Origin: Microbacterium ginsengiterrae
GTDB taxonomy: Bacteria; Actinomycetota; Actinomycetes; Actinomycetales; Microbacteriaceae
DNA length: 64,000 nt
NCBI RefSeq assembly: GCF_014205075.1
Contig: NZ_JACHMU010000001.1
Span: forward strand, 1,302,001-1,366,000
Direction: 5' to 3'
Shown here: positions 18,055 to 25,072 of the stretch, piece by piece
Layout of the letters: each line of letters begins with the position of its first letter
Numbering within the stretch: the stretch's first letter is position 1
Program-made: the position numbers and the translations under genes
The notes under the pieces: model-generated
Database searches by the model: none
The model's input: only the letters and a program-made list of their open reading frames with translations
Told to the model about the DNA's origin: nothing

Positions 18055-18986
18055 CGGCGGGCCTCCTGTGTGTGCTGCGGGCGCGCGTGCGGCGTCCGTG
18101 GTCGGCGATGGCTCGACACCGCTGTCGCCGTGGCGGCCAGGCGCTTCGTGGCGGAGTCGAAGATCTGCTGCGCCACGAGCAGGTAGAGCAGATCGACCAC
18201 GAGCAGCTGCGAGTGCTTGACCGACATGTCGTCGGGGCGCAGGTACCCGATCGGGGCTGCGGTGGTGATCGACACGTCGGCGACGGTGGCGATCCAGCTC
18301 TCGTCGTCGTGGGTGATCGCGACCGTGTGCGCGCCGACCTCGGCCGCCTGCGTGAGCATCTGCACCGTCTCGTTGGTCTGACCGGTGCTGGAGACGCCGA
18401 TGGCCACGGAGTGCTCGTCCTGGAGGACCGCACTGGCGAGGCCGTCGTGCACGTCCGACCATGCGTGCGCGCTGATCCCGATGCGGTGGAGGCGCCGCTG
18501 CAGCTCCTGTGCGATGCCCCCGCTGCCGCCGAGGCCGTAGATGTCCACGTGGTGGCTCGTGGCGATCGCGTGGGCGACCTCGACGACGGCATCCAGGTCG
18601 ATGCCCTCCCTCGTCGACTCGAGCCCGCGCACGTGGACGTTCAGCAGCGTCCGCAGGACCTTCTCGGGCGTATCGCTCGGCTCGAACTCCGCGCCGATGT
18701 CCATCCGCCACGCGCGGTCGGCTTCGAGGTGGCCGAGCTCGGTGGCGATCGCGACGCGGAACTGCGTGTATCCGGCGAAGCCGAGCCAGCGGCAGAACCG
18801 GGTCACGCTGGCGGGAGAACTGCCCGCCTGTTCGGCGAGCTCGGTGATGGTCGATGCCACCGGCGTGTCGGGGTGCGAGATGACGTGGTCGGCGATCCGC
18901 GACAGCGCGACCGGCATCGCGTCGCGATGTTCGGCGATCCGGCTGACGATGGCGCCATTGCCGGTCTTCGGACTGCGTGGCACCAT
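18051..18986 (-). CDS. MurR/RpiR family transcriptional regulator
   Basis: A 311-residue regulator with an N-terminal HTH_6 domain (about 20-95; TITELAEQAGSSPASVTRFCRWLGFAGYTQFR) and a C-terminal SIS effector domain (about 135-270; HHVDIYGLGGSGGIAQELQRRLHRIGI, GVSSTGQTNETVQMLTQAAEVG). It presumably senses a phosphosugar made by the divergent kinase. It begins the operon RpiR-SIS-binding protein-permease-permease. ATG at 18984-18986 (MVPRSPKTG) is preferred; the frame extends upstream across the promoter region. A good palindrome for autoregulation lies at 19023-19039. Confidence 0.9.
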   Translation of the reverse strand: MVPRSPKTGNGAIVSRIAEHRDAMPVALSRIADHVISHPDTPVASTITELAEQAGSSPASVTRFCRWLGFAGYTQFRVAIATELGHLEADRAWRMDIGAEFEPSDTPEKVLRTLLNVHVRGLESTREGIDLDAVVEVAHAIATSHHVDIYGLGGSGGIAQELQRRLHRIGISAHAWSDVHDGLASAVLQDEHSVAIGVSSTGQTNETVQMLTQAAEVGAHTVAITHDDESWIATVADVSITTAAPIGYLRPDDMSVKHSQLLVVDLLYLLVAQQIFDSATKRLAATATAVSSHRRPRTPHARPQHTQEARR

Positions 18987-19022
18987 TGCCCCCAGAACTC
19001 GACTCGGGAATTCTCCGTTGCG

Positions 19023-19039
19023 GTGAAAACTATTCTCAC
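19023..19039. promoter_or_regulatory. Putative RpiR operator between divergent genes
   Basis: Imperfect palindrome with arms GTGAAAA and TTCTCAC around CTA (six of seven positions complementary), the AT-richest stretch in an 86-nt divergent region. It is placed to control both the RpiR-SIS-transporter operon (minus) and the kinase gene (plus). RpiR-family regulators typically bind GAAA/TTTC palindromes of this kind; the assignment is inferred. Confidence 0.6.
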
Positions 19040-19072
19040 GGCCCGAGAAGGTCAAGTAAGGACGAGTTACAA

Positions 19073-20059
19073 ATGGGTTACGACACGCTGACGATCGGTC
19101 TGGATGCCGGTGGCACCTCGACGCGCGCCGTGCTGACGACCGGGACAGGGGAGTGCGTCGGCTTCGGTGTCGGCGGGCGCGGCAACCCCACCTCCTCCGG
19201 GGTCGAGATCGCCGGCGACGGGGTGATGGCGTCGATCGCGGCCGCGCTCGCCGCATCGTCCGCGACGCTGGCCGACGTGTCGGTCATCGCCACCGCCATG
19301 GCCGGTCAGCGGATCGGGGACGAGGAGGGCGCGTGGCTGATGGCCCGACTGTCGGCCGAGGGGTTCGCCGGGCGACTCGTTTTCGAGTCCGACCTGGCGG
19401 CGACCTACTTCACCGGCTCGGCCGAGCCGTTCGGATACGCGATCGTCGCCGGGACTGGCGCCTGTGCGGTGCGCATCGAGGACGGGAGCATCGCCGCTAC
19501 CGCCGATGGGCTGGGGTGGTTGCTGGGCGACCGGGGCAGCGGTTACTGGATCGGGCACCGTGTCGCCAGGGCCGTCGTACGAGAGCTCGATCACGCCGGG
19601 CCGCGGACGGCGCTGACGCCCGCCCTGCTCGCACACCTCGGGATCACCGCGGAGACCGCGCGGAGGGAGGGACGTCTTCAGGTCCTGGATCAGGTCGTCG
19701 AGGCGCTGTACGCCCTGCGCCCGATCGAACTCGCCGCGCTCGCGCCGCTCGCGTTCACGGCAGCGGATGCCGTCGCGGAGCGGATCCTGCACCGTGCGGG
19801 TGCGCACCTCGCCGACACCCTCGCCGCGGTGCTGGACGGCCCCGGTCCCGTCGTGCTCGGTGGCAGCGTGCTCTGCCGCGACAGCCCGGTCCGCGACGCG
19901 TTCGTCCGGCGCCTCGGTGCGGCAGCGGACGGCCTCGACATGCGTCCGGTCGTCGACGGTGCAGTCGGCGCCGGTCTCCTCGCCCTGCGGGCCGCCGGGG
20001 TCGCGGTGTCGCCGGAGACGCTCGCGCGGCTCAGCGGGTCACTGGCAGGGATGCGGTGA
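19073..20059 (+). CDS. BadF/BadG-type sugar kinase, N-acetylglucosamine kinase-like
   Basis: A 328-residue kinase of the BadF/BadG/BcrA/BcrD ATPase family that includes N-acetylglucosamine kinase. Phosphate-1 motif GLDAGGTSTRAVL at 9-21; phosphate-2 region GYAIVAGTGACAVRI near 122-136; GWLLGDRGSGYWIG near 146-160, which in this family forms part of the sugar/ATP site; adenosine motif PVVLGGSVLCRDS near 260. It is divergent from the RpiR-SIS-ABC operon, so phosphorylation of the imported amino sugar is the likely job. AAGGA about 11 nt before the ATG serves as ribosome site. Confidence 0.88.
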   Translation: MGYDTLTIGLDAGGTSTRAVLTTGTGECVGFGVGGRGNPTSSGVEIAGDGVMASIAAALAASSATLADVSVIATAMAGQRIGDEEGAWLMARLSAEGFAGRLVFESDLAATYFTGSAEPFGYAIVAGTGACAVRIEDGSIAATADGLGWLLGDRGSGYWIGHRVARAVVRELDHAGPRTALTPALLAHLGITAETARREGRLQVLDQVVEALYALRPIELAALAPLAFTAADAVAERILHRAGAHLADTLAAVLDGPGPVVLGGSVLCRDSPVRDAFVRRLGAAADGLDMRPVVDGAVGAGLLALRAAGVAVSPETLARLSGSLAGMR

Positions 20060-20065
20060 GTCCGC

Positions 20066-20659
20066 TCAGGCCGTGAGGATCCGACCGCGCACGAGACCCT
20101 CGACGGCGAGCGTGTAGACGCGGCCGATCTCCTCGTCCTGGACCGGACGCTGGCCGGCGAACAGCGCGTGATGCGTCGGCGAGTTCTGCAGCACGTTCGG
20201 TGAGACGGCATTGATGCGGATGCCGCGCGGTGCCTCCGCCGCCGCGGTGATCACGAACGACTCCACCGCGCCGTTCGCGGCGGCGGCCGCCGCCCCGGTG
20301 GCGATCGGTTCCCGGGCGAGGACGCCGGTGGTGAGGGTGATCGACCCGCCATCGGTGACATGGTCGAGTGCGACGCGCGCGGTGTCCATCTGCGGGAGCG
20401 CCTTGGACGTGAATGCGGCGAGATAGTCGTCTCTCGTGAGCTCGGTGAGGTGCGCGAACGGCACGGAGCCGGCCGCCATGACCACGGCATCCACCTGGCC
20501 GACGCGTTCGAACAGGGCGAGCACGGATGCCGGGTCGGTGAGGTCGACGGACCATTCGCTGCTCCGTGAGGCGCGCAGCACCTCGTGACCTCGGGATTCG
20601 AAGGTCGAGGCGACGATGCCGCCGATCTTTCCGGTCGCTCCGATGACGAGGATCCTCAT
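20066..20659 (-). CDS. Short-chain dehydrogenase-like protein with altered catalytic motif
   Basis: A 197-residue Rossmann-fold protein. The cofactor loop is GATGKIGGIVASTF at residues 7-20, the middle motif VVMAAGSVPF (NAAG equivalent), followed by GGSITLTTGVL. The SDR catalytic Tyr-x3-Lys is missing: the position after TTGVLAREPI reads ATGAAAAAANG, so the active Tyr and Lys are replaced. This matches a subgroup of short SDR proteins (about 200 residues) with an atypical or lost active site. The C-terminal half RINAVSPNVLQNSP is otherwise standard. It is convergent with the kinase gene, 6 nt away. Confidence 0.85.
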   Translation of the reverse strand: MRILVIGATGKIGGIVASTFESRGHEVLRASRSSEWSVDLTDPASVLALFERVGQVDAVVMAAGSVPFAHLTELTRDDYLAAFTSKALPQMDTARVALDHVTDGGSITLTTGVLAREPIATGAAAAAANGAVESFVITAAAEAPRGIRINAVSPNVLQNSPTHHALFAGQRPVQDEEIGRVYTLAVEGLVRGRILTA

Positions 20660-20710
20660 GCCCTCGATCCTATGCGGGCCGGTCCCGGCGGTCGCCTGTG
20701 CGGGGGCGGC

Positions 20711-22036
20711 TCAGCGACGCGCGAACTGTGCGGCGTGCGCGGCCCAGGCCGACTCCGCCGGCAGTGCGCGCAGGCCCGCGTTCGACACGGCGAGCAGAAC
20801 GGCGATGGCGCAGAGGGCGGCACCGACCACGAGGGTGGTCTCCCGGCCGATGAACGACAGGCCGATCCCGGCGACGAGGGGTGCCAACGGCATCGCCCCC
20901 ATGCCGAGCACGGCGGCGGCGCTGTTGGCCCTGCCGAGCATCTCGGTGGGTGTCGCGACCATGAAGTACCCCATGAGAGCGGCGTTGACGGCGGGGATGA
21001 AGACCACGGCGGCAGCGAGGATGAGCCCGAGCAGCAGGGGCGAGCGGAAGGGGATGAGGCCGAAGATCGCGATGGTGGAGACCGCGAGTCCGCCGATGAT
21101 GACGGCCCCTGCCCTGATCCGGGAGACGAGTAGCGGTGCGACGAGAGCCCCGAGAAGCATGGCGACGCCCGCGCCGGTCCCGAGCAGCCCGATCGTCAGG
21201 GGGGAGTGGCCCTGCTGCTGCAGGGCGTACATGACGGTGGTGAGGGCCGCGCTGAAGCCGAGGTTGATGATGGTCGCGACGAAGAGCACACCGCGCAGAT
21301 CGGCCCTCGAGAACAGCCATCGGAAACCCTCCGCGATCTCGCGGCGCGCGTTCGGCGTGGCGGCGGTGGTCGCCGCGGCGGCGACACCCGTCTCGGGGAT
21401 CGCGGCATCCGGTTCCGTCTCCGCCGACGGGGCAGCCTCGTGCGGGGCGGAGCGCTGCAGCATCCACGCCGTGGCGGCCGCCACCACGTGGCACACGGCC
21501 ATGGCGGCGCCGATCGCCCACGCGCCGGCGGCGAGCAGCGCGCCGCCGAGCGGTCCGCCGGCGAGCTGCAGCACGGCGTCACGGCCCTGGTTGGCGCCCT
21601 GCGCCCTGCCCATCGCGTCTCCCGGGACGATCTCCTTCAGGGCGCTCTCACCGGCGACGTCGAAGAGCCCTGTTCTCGCAGCGAGGAGGATCTCGATGAC
21701 GAGCAGGGCGACGAAGGTCAGTGCGTCGGTGAGTGCGAGCGCGGTGAAGGCGACGGAGAGTGCGACGCCGACGACCGATCCGGTCACCATCATGCGGATG
21801 CGCGCATGGCGATCGGCGAGGACCCCGCCGTAGAGCGTCGTCAGGGTGCGGATCGTCATGCCGACCGCGCTGATCACTCCTGCCTGCGCGGGGTCGTCGG
21901 TGGCGAACAGGGCGATGAGCGGGATCGCGAACGAGAACAGCGCGCTGGCGAGACCTTTGGCCGTGTCGCTCACCAGCCAGGTGATGTAGCGACCGTTGTG
22001 GGCCAGGCTGTGCGCGGGGGTCGTCGTCGAGGTCAT
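20711..22036 (-). CDS. MFS transporter
   Basis: A 441-residue major facilitator protein with about 12 hydrophobic segments; the cytoplasmic loop between helices 2 and 3 reads GGVLADRHARIRMMV (the GxLaDrxgrkrv motif). The long central loop (about 190-215) is Glu/Ala/Pro-rich. It resembles MFS drug or macrolide exporters (MefA-like/DHA3 type); substrate unknown. The ATG at 22034-22036 (MTSTTTPAHS) is used; a longer version would start inside the operator array. The divergent HTH regulator at 22126 probably controls it. Confidence 0.9.
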   Translation of the reverse strand: MTSTTTPAHSLAHNGRYITWLVSDTAKGLASALFSFAIPLIALFATDDPAQAGVISAVGMTIRTLTTLYGGVLADRHARIRMMVTGSVVGVALSVAFTALALTDALTFVALLVIEILLAARTGLFDVAGESALKEIVPGDAMGRAQGANQGRDAVLQLAGGPLGGALLAAGAWAIGAAMAVCHVVAAATAWMLQRSAPHEAAPSAETEPDAAIPETGVAAAATTAATPNARREIAEGFRWLFSRADLRGVLFVATIINLGFSAALTTVMYALQQQGHSPLTIGLLGTGAGVAMLLGALVAPLLVSRIRAGAVIIGGLAVSTIAIFGLIPFRSPLLLGLILAAAVVFIPAVNAALMGYFMVATPTEMLGRANSAAAVLGMGAMPLAPLVAGIGLSFIGRETTLVVGAALCAIAVLLAVSNAGLRALPAESAWAAHAAQFARR

Positions 22037-22050
22037 GCCACTGAGCATAA

Positions 22051-22114
22051 ATACGCAAGGACAGTTGCGCAAGTGTTCTTGCGCAATGAATCGTGCGCAA
22101 GGATGCGTGCGGTT
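22051..22114. promoter_or_regulatory. Periodic operator array between MFS gene and HTH regulator
   Basis: Four related octamers at an exact 14-nt spacing: ATACGCAA (22051-22058), TTGCGCAA (22065-22072), TTGCGCAA (22079-22086), GTGCGCAA (22093-22100), and a weaker GTGCGGTT at 22107. The central two are perfect palindromes. TAGACT at about 22114-22119 could be a -10 element placed so close to the ATG (22126) that the regulator mRNA would be leaderless. Binding by the adjacent ArsR-like protein is inferred from position. Confidence 0.7.
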
Positions 22115-22125
22115 AGACTCGGCGC

Positions 22126-22713
22126 ATGGCGGACGAACGGCGACCTGTGCACGACGACGCGCGGCCGGCGACGACCGAGATGCTCAAGGCGTACGCGCAT
22201 CCGTTGCGCCGCCGCATCGCGAAGGTCCTGGTCGCGCGGGGATTCGCTCGCGCCGCCGACGTCGCCGCCGATCTTGGTGTGCCGGCGAACAGCGTGAGCT
22301 TCCACCTGCGTGTCCTTGCCGACGCGGGCCTCATCGAGGAGGCGCCCGAGCACGCGAGGGATCGTCGTGACCGGGTGTGGAAGGCCTCTCCCGCCGCGTG
22401 GAACATCGGCTCTCCTGAGCATCCGATCGCCGACGAGGTGCTCGGCAACGCCGTCATGGCCGCCCTCGCCGACGACCACATCGAGGTCGTGCGTCGCGTC
22501 ATGACCTGGGCGCCCGAGTACGTCGCCGGGCGGACCACTGAGGTGCACGGGACCTTCAGTCAGGCGATCCTGCGGCTGTCCGAGGCGAACTTCCGCGAAC
22601 TCGAGCGGCGCATCCAGGAGGTCCTCAAGGAGGTCGAGGACGCGCAGGACCCCGACGACCCGGACATCCGTGCGTGGTCCTTCGAGATCGTCGCCGCCGA
22701 CGACCGGATCTGA
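22126..22713 (+). CDS. ArsR-like winged-helix transcriptional regulator
   Basis: A 195-residue DNA-binding protein. The winged helix is at about 15-85: AYAHPLRRRIAKVLVARG, AADVAADLGVPANSVSFHLRVLADAGLIEEAP, then the wing DRRDRVWKASP. The C-terminal half (about 95-195) is mostly helical and acidic and may form an effector or dimer domain. No metal-binding Cys cluster is seen, so it is not a classic metal sensor. It is transcribed divergently from the MFS exporter and probably represses it through the 14-nt-spaced sites between them. Confidence 0.88.
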   Translation: MADERRPVHDDARPATTEMLKAYAHPLRRRIAKVLVARGFARAADVAADLGVPANSVSFHLRVLADAGLIEEAPEHARDRRDRVWKASPAAWNIGSPEHPIADEVLGNAVMAALADDHIEVVRRVMTWAPEYVAGRTTEVHGTFSQAILRLSEANFRELERRIQEVLKEVEDAQDPDDPDIRAWSFEIVAADDRI

Positions 22714-22754
22714 ATCGCCCGCCCATCCGGGACGCCTGACGTCCCGGCACGACG

Positions 22755-22798
22755 GAGGCCTGCCCGCGCCGCCGGTGCGGCAGGCGCGAGCAGGCCTC
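22755..22798. terminator. Bidirectional terminator-like hairpin
   Basis: Inverted repeat GAGGCCTGC (22755-22763) and GCAGGCCTC (22790-22798), with an inner CGCGCC/GGCGCG pairing that lengthens the stem. It sits between the convergent HTH regulator and ABC permease genes. Confidence 0.75.
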
Positions 22799-22813
22799 TG
22801 CGATGCGTGCGGA

Positions 22814-23500
22814 CTACGGCTTCGCTCTCCGGAAGGCGAGGAACGACACCAGCGCGAGCAGCGCCACCACGACCAGGCCCCACAGAGCCAGGCCGAGGGC
22901 GCCGAGATCCATGATGGTCGCGCCGACGTTCCCCCACAGCTCCAGCCGGGTGACGAGGAACGCCAGCCCGACGAGGACGAGTGCGAGGGCGATGCTGACG
23001 AGCGTGATGACCACCGGTCCCCAGCTCTTGTAGATCGTCGCGCCGGTGAAGCCGACGACGAAGAAGAACAGCGCGAGGGTGAAGTAGACGACGAAGGCGC
23101 CGCCGGGGCCCGACTCCCACAGCCACGGCAGGTGGAAGACGTAGCCGTTCACGCCCCAGCCGTTCGTGAGCAGCTCGAGTCCACCGCCGATGAGGAACAG
23201 CACACCCATGAACGCGCTGGCGAGGGCTGCGGTGATGAGTGTTCCGGTGAAGAACTCGCGGCGGGTGATGCTCATGGCCTGCGAGAACGGGAATGTCATG
23301 GTCATGGCCGACAGGCCGACCGCGAAGAACACCCACAGCGGTGCCTGTCCTCCGCCGCCGTAGTTCGGACCTCCGCCCGGGATCATCGCGTAGATGAGGA
23401 TCGACACGACCGTGGCCGAGGCGAGGACGATCAGCGGCACCCAGATGAAGGTCTGCTTGTTGATCAGTTGCAGACGGATGACGTTGAGAGTGCGGGACAT
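22814..23500 (-). CDS. ABC exporter membrane subunit
   Basis: A 228-residue protein with six hydrophobic segments: about 20-40, 55-75, 95-120, 135-160, 165-190 and 200-222. It begins MSRTLNVIRLQLINKQTFIW, a form common to the membrane subunits of GntR-controlled exporters (YtrC/D- or EcsB-like in arrangement). ATG at 23498-23500 shares one nucleotide with the ATPase stop. The conserved AMSITRREFFTGTLITA motif before the third segment is seen in ABC-2-type permeases. Substrate unknown; the YtrA-type regulator suggests envelope-stress or antimicrobial response. Confidence 0.85.
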   Translation of the reverse strand: MSRTLNVIRLQLINKQTFIWVPLIVLASATVVSILIYAMIPGGGPNYGGGGQAPLWVFFAVGLSAMTMTFPFSQAMSITRREFFTGTLITAALASAFMGVLFLIGGGLELLTNGWGVNGYVFHLPWLWESGPGGAFVVYFTLALFFFVVGFTGATIYKSWGPVVITLVSIALALVLVGLAFLVTRLELWGNVGATIMDLGALGLALWGLVVVALLALVSFLAFRRAKP

Positions 23501-24405
23501 CAGTGGACCTCCTGGCTTTCCGCGCCGGCGACGGCGCCGGCCTTCTGGGTGAGGCGGACGATGAGCTGCTGCAGGGATACGGGGGCGAGGTCCATGCCGG
23601 ATGCGGCGACCTCTGCGCGCTCGTCGGGGGACAGGGCTCCGAGCACCGTCACCGAGGCCACCCGACCGAGGGATTCGCGGTGCAGCACCTCGCGCCCCTG
23701 GGCCCAGGCGTCGACCTTCGCCGCATCGCCGACGACGGTGACGGCGCGATCGCGCACGGCATCCGTGTCCTCGTCGAGGAGGATCCGGCCGTTGTCGATG
23801 ACGATGACGCGCTCGATGAGGTTCGACACCTCGTCGATGAGGTGCGACGACAGGATGATCGTCCTCGGGTGCTCCGCGTAGTCCTCGATGAGGCGGTCGT
23901 AGAAGATCTGCCGCGCCACGGCGTCGAGGCCGAGGTACGGCTCGTCGAAGAAGGTGAGCTCGGCGCGGGAGGCGAGTCCGATGATGACGCCGACCGCCGA
24001 CAGCTGTCCACGGGACAGCTTCTTGATCGTCGTCTTCATCGGGAGTTGGAAGTCCTCGATGAGACGGTCCGCGAGCGGCTGGTCCCAGTTCTCGAAGAAC
24101 AGGCTCGCCGCCTTGAGCGCGTGGCGAGGTGTGGCGTCATCCGGATACTTCTGGCTCTCCCGGACGAAGCACACCCGGCTCAGGACCCTGGAGTTCTCGT
24201 ATGGATGCTCTCCGAAGACCCGCACGTCGCCGGAGGAGGCGAAGTTCTGTGCGGTGAGGATCGACATCAGCGTGGTCTTGCCTGCGCCGTTGCGCCCGAG
24301 GAGTCCGTAGATCGCGCCTCCGTCGATCGTGAGCGAGACGTCGTCCAGGGCGTTCTTGTCCTTGTAGTGCTTGGTGAGGTTGCGCACCTCGATGACGGCG
24401 GTCAT
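23500..24405 (-). CDS. ABC transporter ATP-binding protein (YtrB-like)
   Basis: A 301-residue exporter ATPase. Walker A GRNGAGKTT near 38-46, Q-loop FVRESQKYPDD near 80-90, signature KLSRGQLSAV near 137-146 (the family's usual LSGGQ reads LSRGQ), Walker B ELTFFDEPYLGLD near 158-170, H-loop LSSHLIDEV. A C-terminal domain of about 90 residues follows. The LSRGQ form and FDEPYLGLD are typical of the YtrB group. ATGA overlap with the GntR gene upstream and 1-nt overlap with the permease downstream show a tight three-gene operon. Confidence 0.9.
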   Translation of the reverse strand: MTAVIEVRNLTKHYKDKNALDDVSLTIDGGAIYGLLGRNGAGKTTLMSILTAQNFASSGDVRVFGEHPYENSRVLSRVCFVRESQKYPDDATPRHALKAASLFFENWDQPLADRLIEDFQLPMKTTIKKLSRGQLSAVGVIIGLASRAELTFFDEPYLGLDAVARQIFYDRLIEDYAEHPRTIILSSHLIDEVSNLIERVIVIDNGRILLDEDTDAVRDRAVTVVGDAAKVDAWAQGREVLHRESLGRVASVTVLGALSPDERAEVAASGMDLAPVSLQQLIVRLTQKAGAVAGAESQEVH

Positions 24406-24791
24406 GCGGAGTTCCCTTCCGTGGTGGTGGATGCCGCGGCGGCGCGTTCGCGCAGGAGGGCGGCGAGGTCCTCGGCTCCGAGCCCGAGTGTGCGGGCCTC
24501 GGCGAGGAGCGGATCGATGTAGCGGTCGGCGAATGCGGAGCGCCGCTCCGTGAGCAGTGCGGCGCGGGCGCCTGCGGCGACGAACATTCCGATGCCGCGC
24601 TGCTTGTACAGCACACCCTTGTCGGTGAGCATGGCGACTCCCTTGGCTGCGGTGGCGGGGTTGATCCGGTAGAAGGCGGCGAGCTCGTTCGTCGAGGGCG
24701 CCTTGGACTCCTCTTCCAGTGAGCCGTCGAGGATCTGGTCCTCGATCTGCTCGGCGATCTGGAGGAAGAGCGCCTTGCCTTCTTCGATCAC
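24402..24791 (-). CDS. GntR family transcriptional regulator, YtrA type
   Basis: A 129-residue short GntR regulator: winged helix at about 10-75 (IAEQIEDQILDGSLEEESKAPSTNELAAFYRINPATAAKGVAMLTDKGVLYKQRGIGMFV) and only a short helical C-terminal tail for dimerisation, as in the YtrA subfamily, which usually represses its own ABC exporter operon. It starts with GTG at 24789-24791 and overlaps the ATPase gene. A candidate operator lies 23 nt upstream of the start. Confidence 0.9.
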   Translation of the reverse strand: MIEEGKALFLQIAEQIEDQILDGSLEEESKAPSTNELAAFYRINPATAAKGVAMLTDKGVLYKQRGIGMFVAAGARAALLTERRSAFADRYIDPLLAEARTLGLGAEDLAALLRERAAAASTTTEGNSA

Positions 24792-24813
24792 GATGCCTCC
24801 GGGTTGTCGGTCA

Positions 24814-24839
24814 GTTGGTTACTTACTTGACTAACTAAC
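24814..24839 (-). promoter_or_regulatory. Putative GntR/YtrA operator
   Basis: AT-rich imperfect palindrome with arms GTTGGTTACTTAC and its counterpart ending ACTAACTAAC, nine of thirteen positions complementary, 23-48 nt upstream of the GTG start. YtrA-type regulators bind such sites at their own promoters. The base composition stands out sharply from the surroundings. Confidence 0.55.
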
Positions 24840-25072
24840 CACCGAACTCGGCAGGTGTCAACCCTCGTCCGCGCGCGGCACCTGCACGGGCAAGCGACGG
24901 ATGCACGACGCTCCTGCGCATTCGAGCGTGCAGCTGTCGCCGCGTCGTGCAGGTGTCGTCCGGGCATCCGTCTACGCATGCCGCGGGATCGGCGTCAAGA
25001 CCCCTCCGCAATACGTCGCCGCCCCATAGCGTGATCGGACGGGGGCGCCGCGGGGCGCGCCCGGAGAAGGAG
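24840..25072. other. Divergent intergenic region with palindromic element
   Basis: Between the GntR operon (minus) and the diiron protein gene (plus). It holds the interleaved repeats at 24879-24955. The sequence before the plus-strand gene includes CATAGCGT near 25026, a weak -10 candidate, and GGAGAAGGAG as ribosome site at about 25062-25071. Confidence 0.4.
24879..24955. repeat. Palindromic intergenic element, second copy type
   Basis: CACCTGCACG (24879-24888) is complementary to CGTGCAGGTG (24946-24955), and GCACGACGC (24903-24911) to GCGTCGTGC (24942-24950). The two 3' arms overlap, so the stems are mutually exclusive alternatives. The segment GACGGATGCACGACG resembles GCACGGATGCAGGACG in the element at 5849-5925, which suggests the same dispersed family. 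Confidence 0.5.

Noticed and set aside
22051..22114. Regular spaced repeats as a possible CRISPR array
   Set aside because: Repeat units are 8 nt with 6-nt spacers, far too short for CRISPR, and no cas genes are present.
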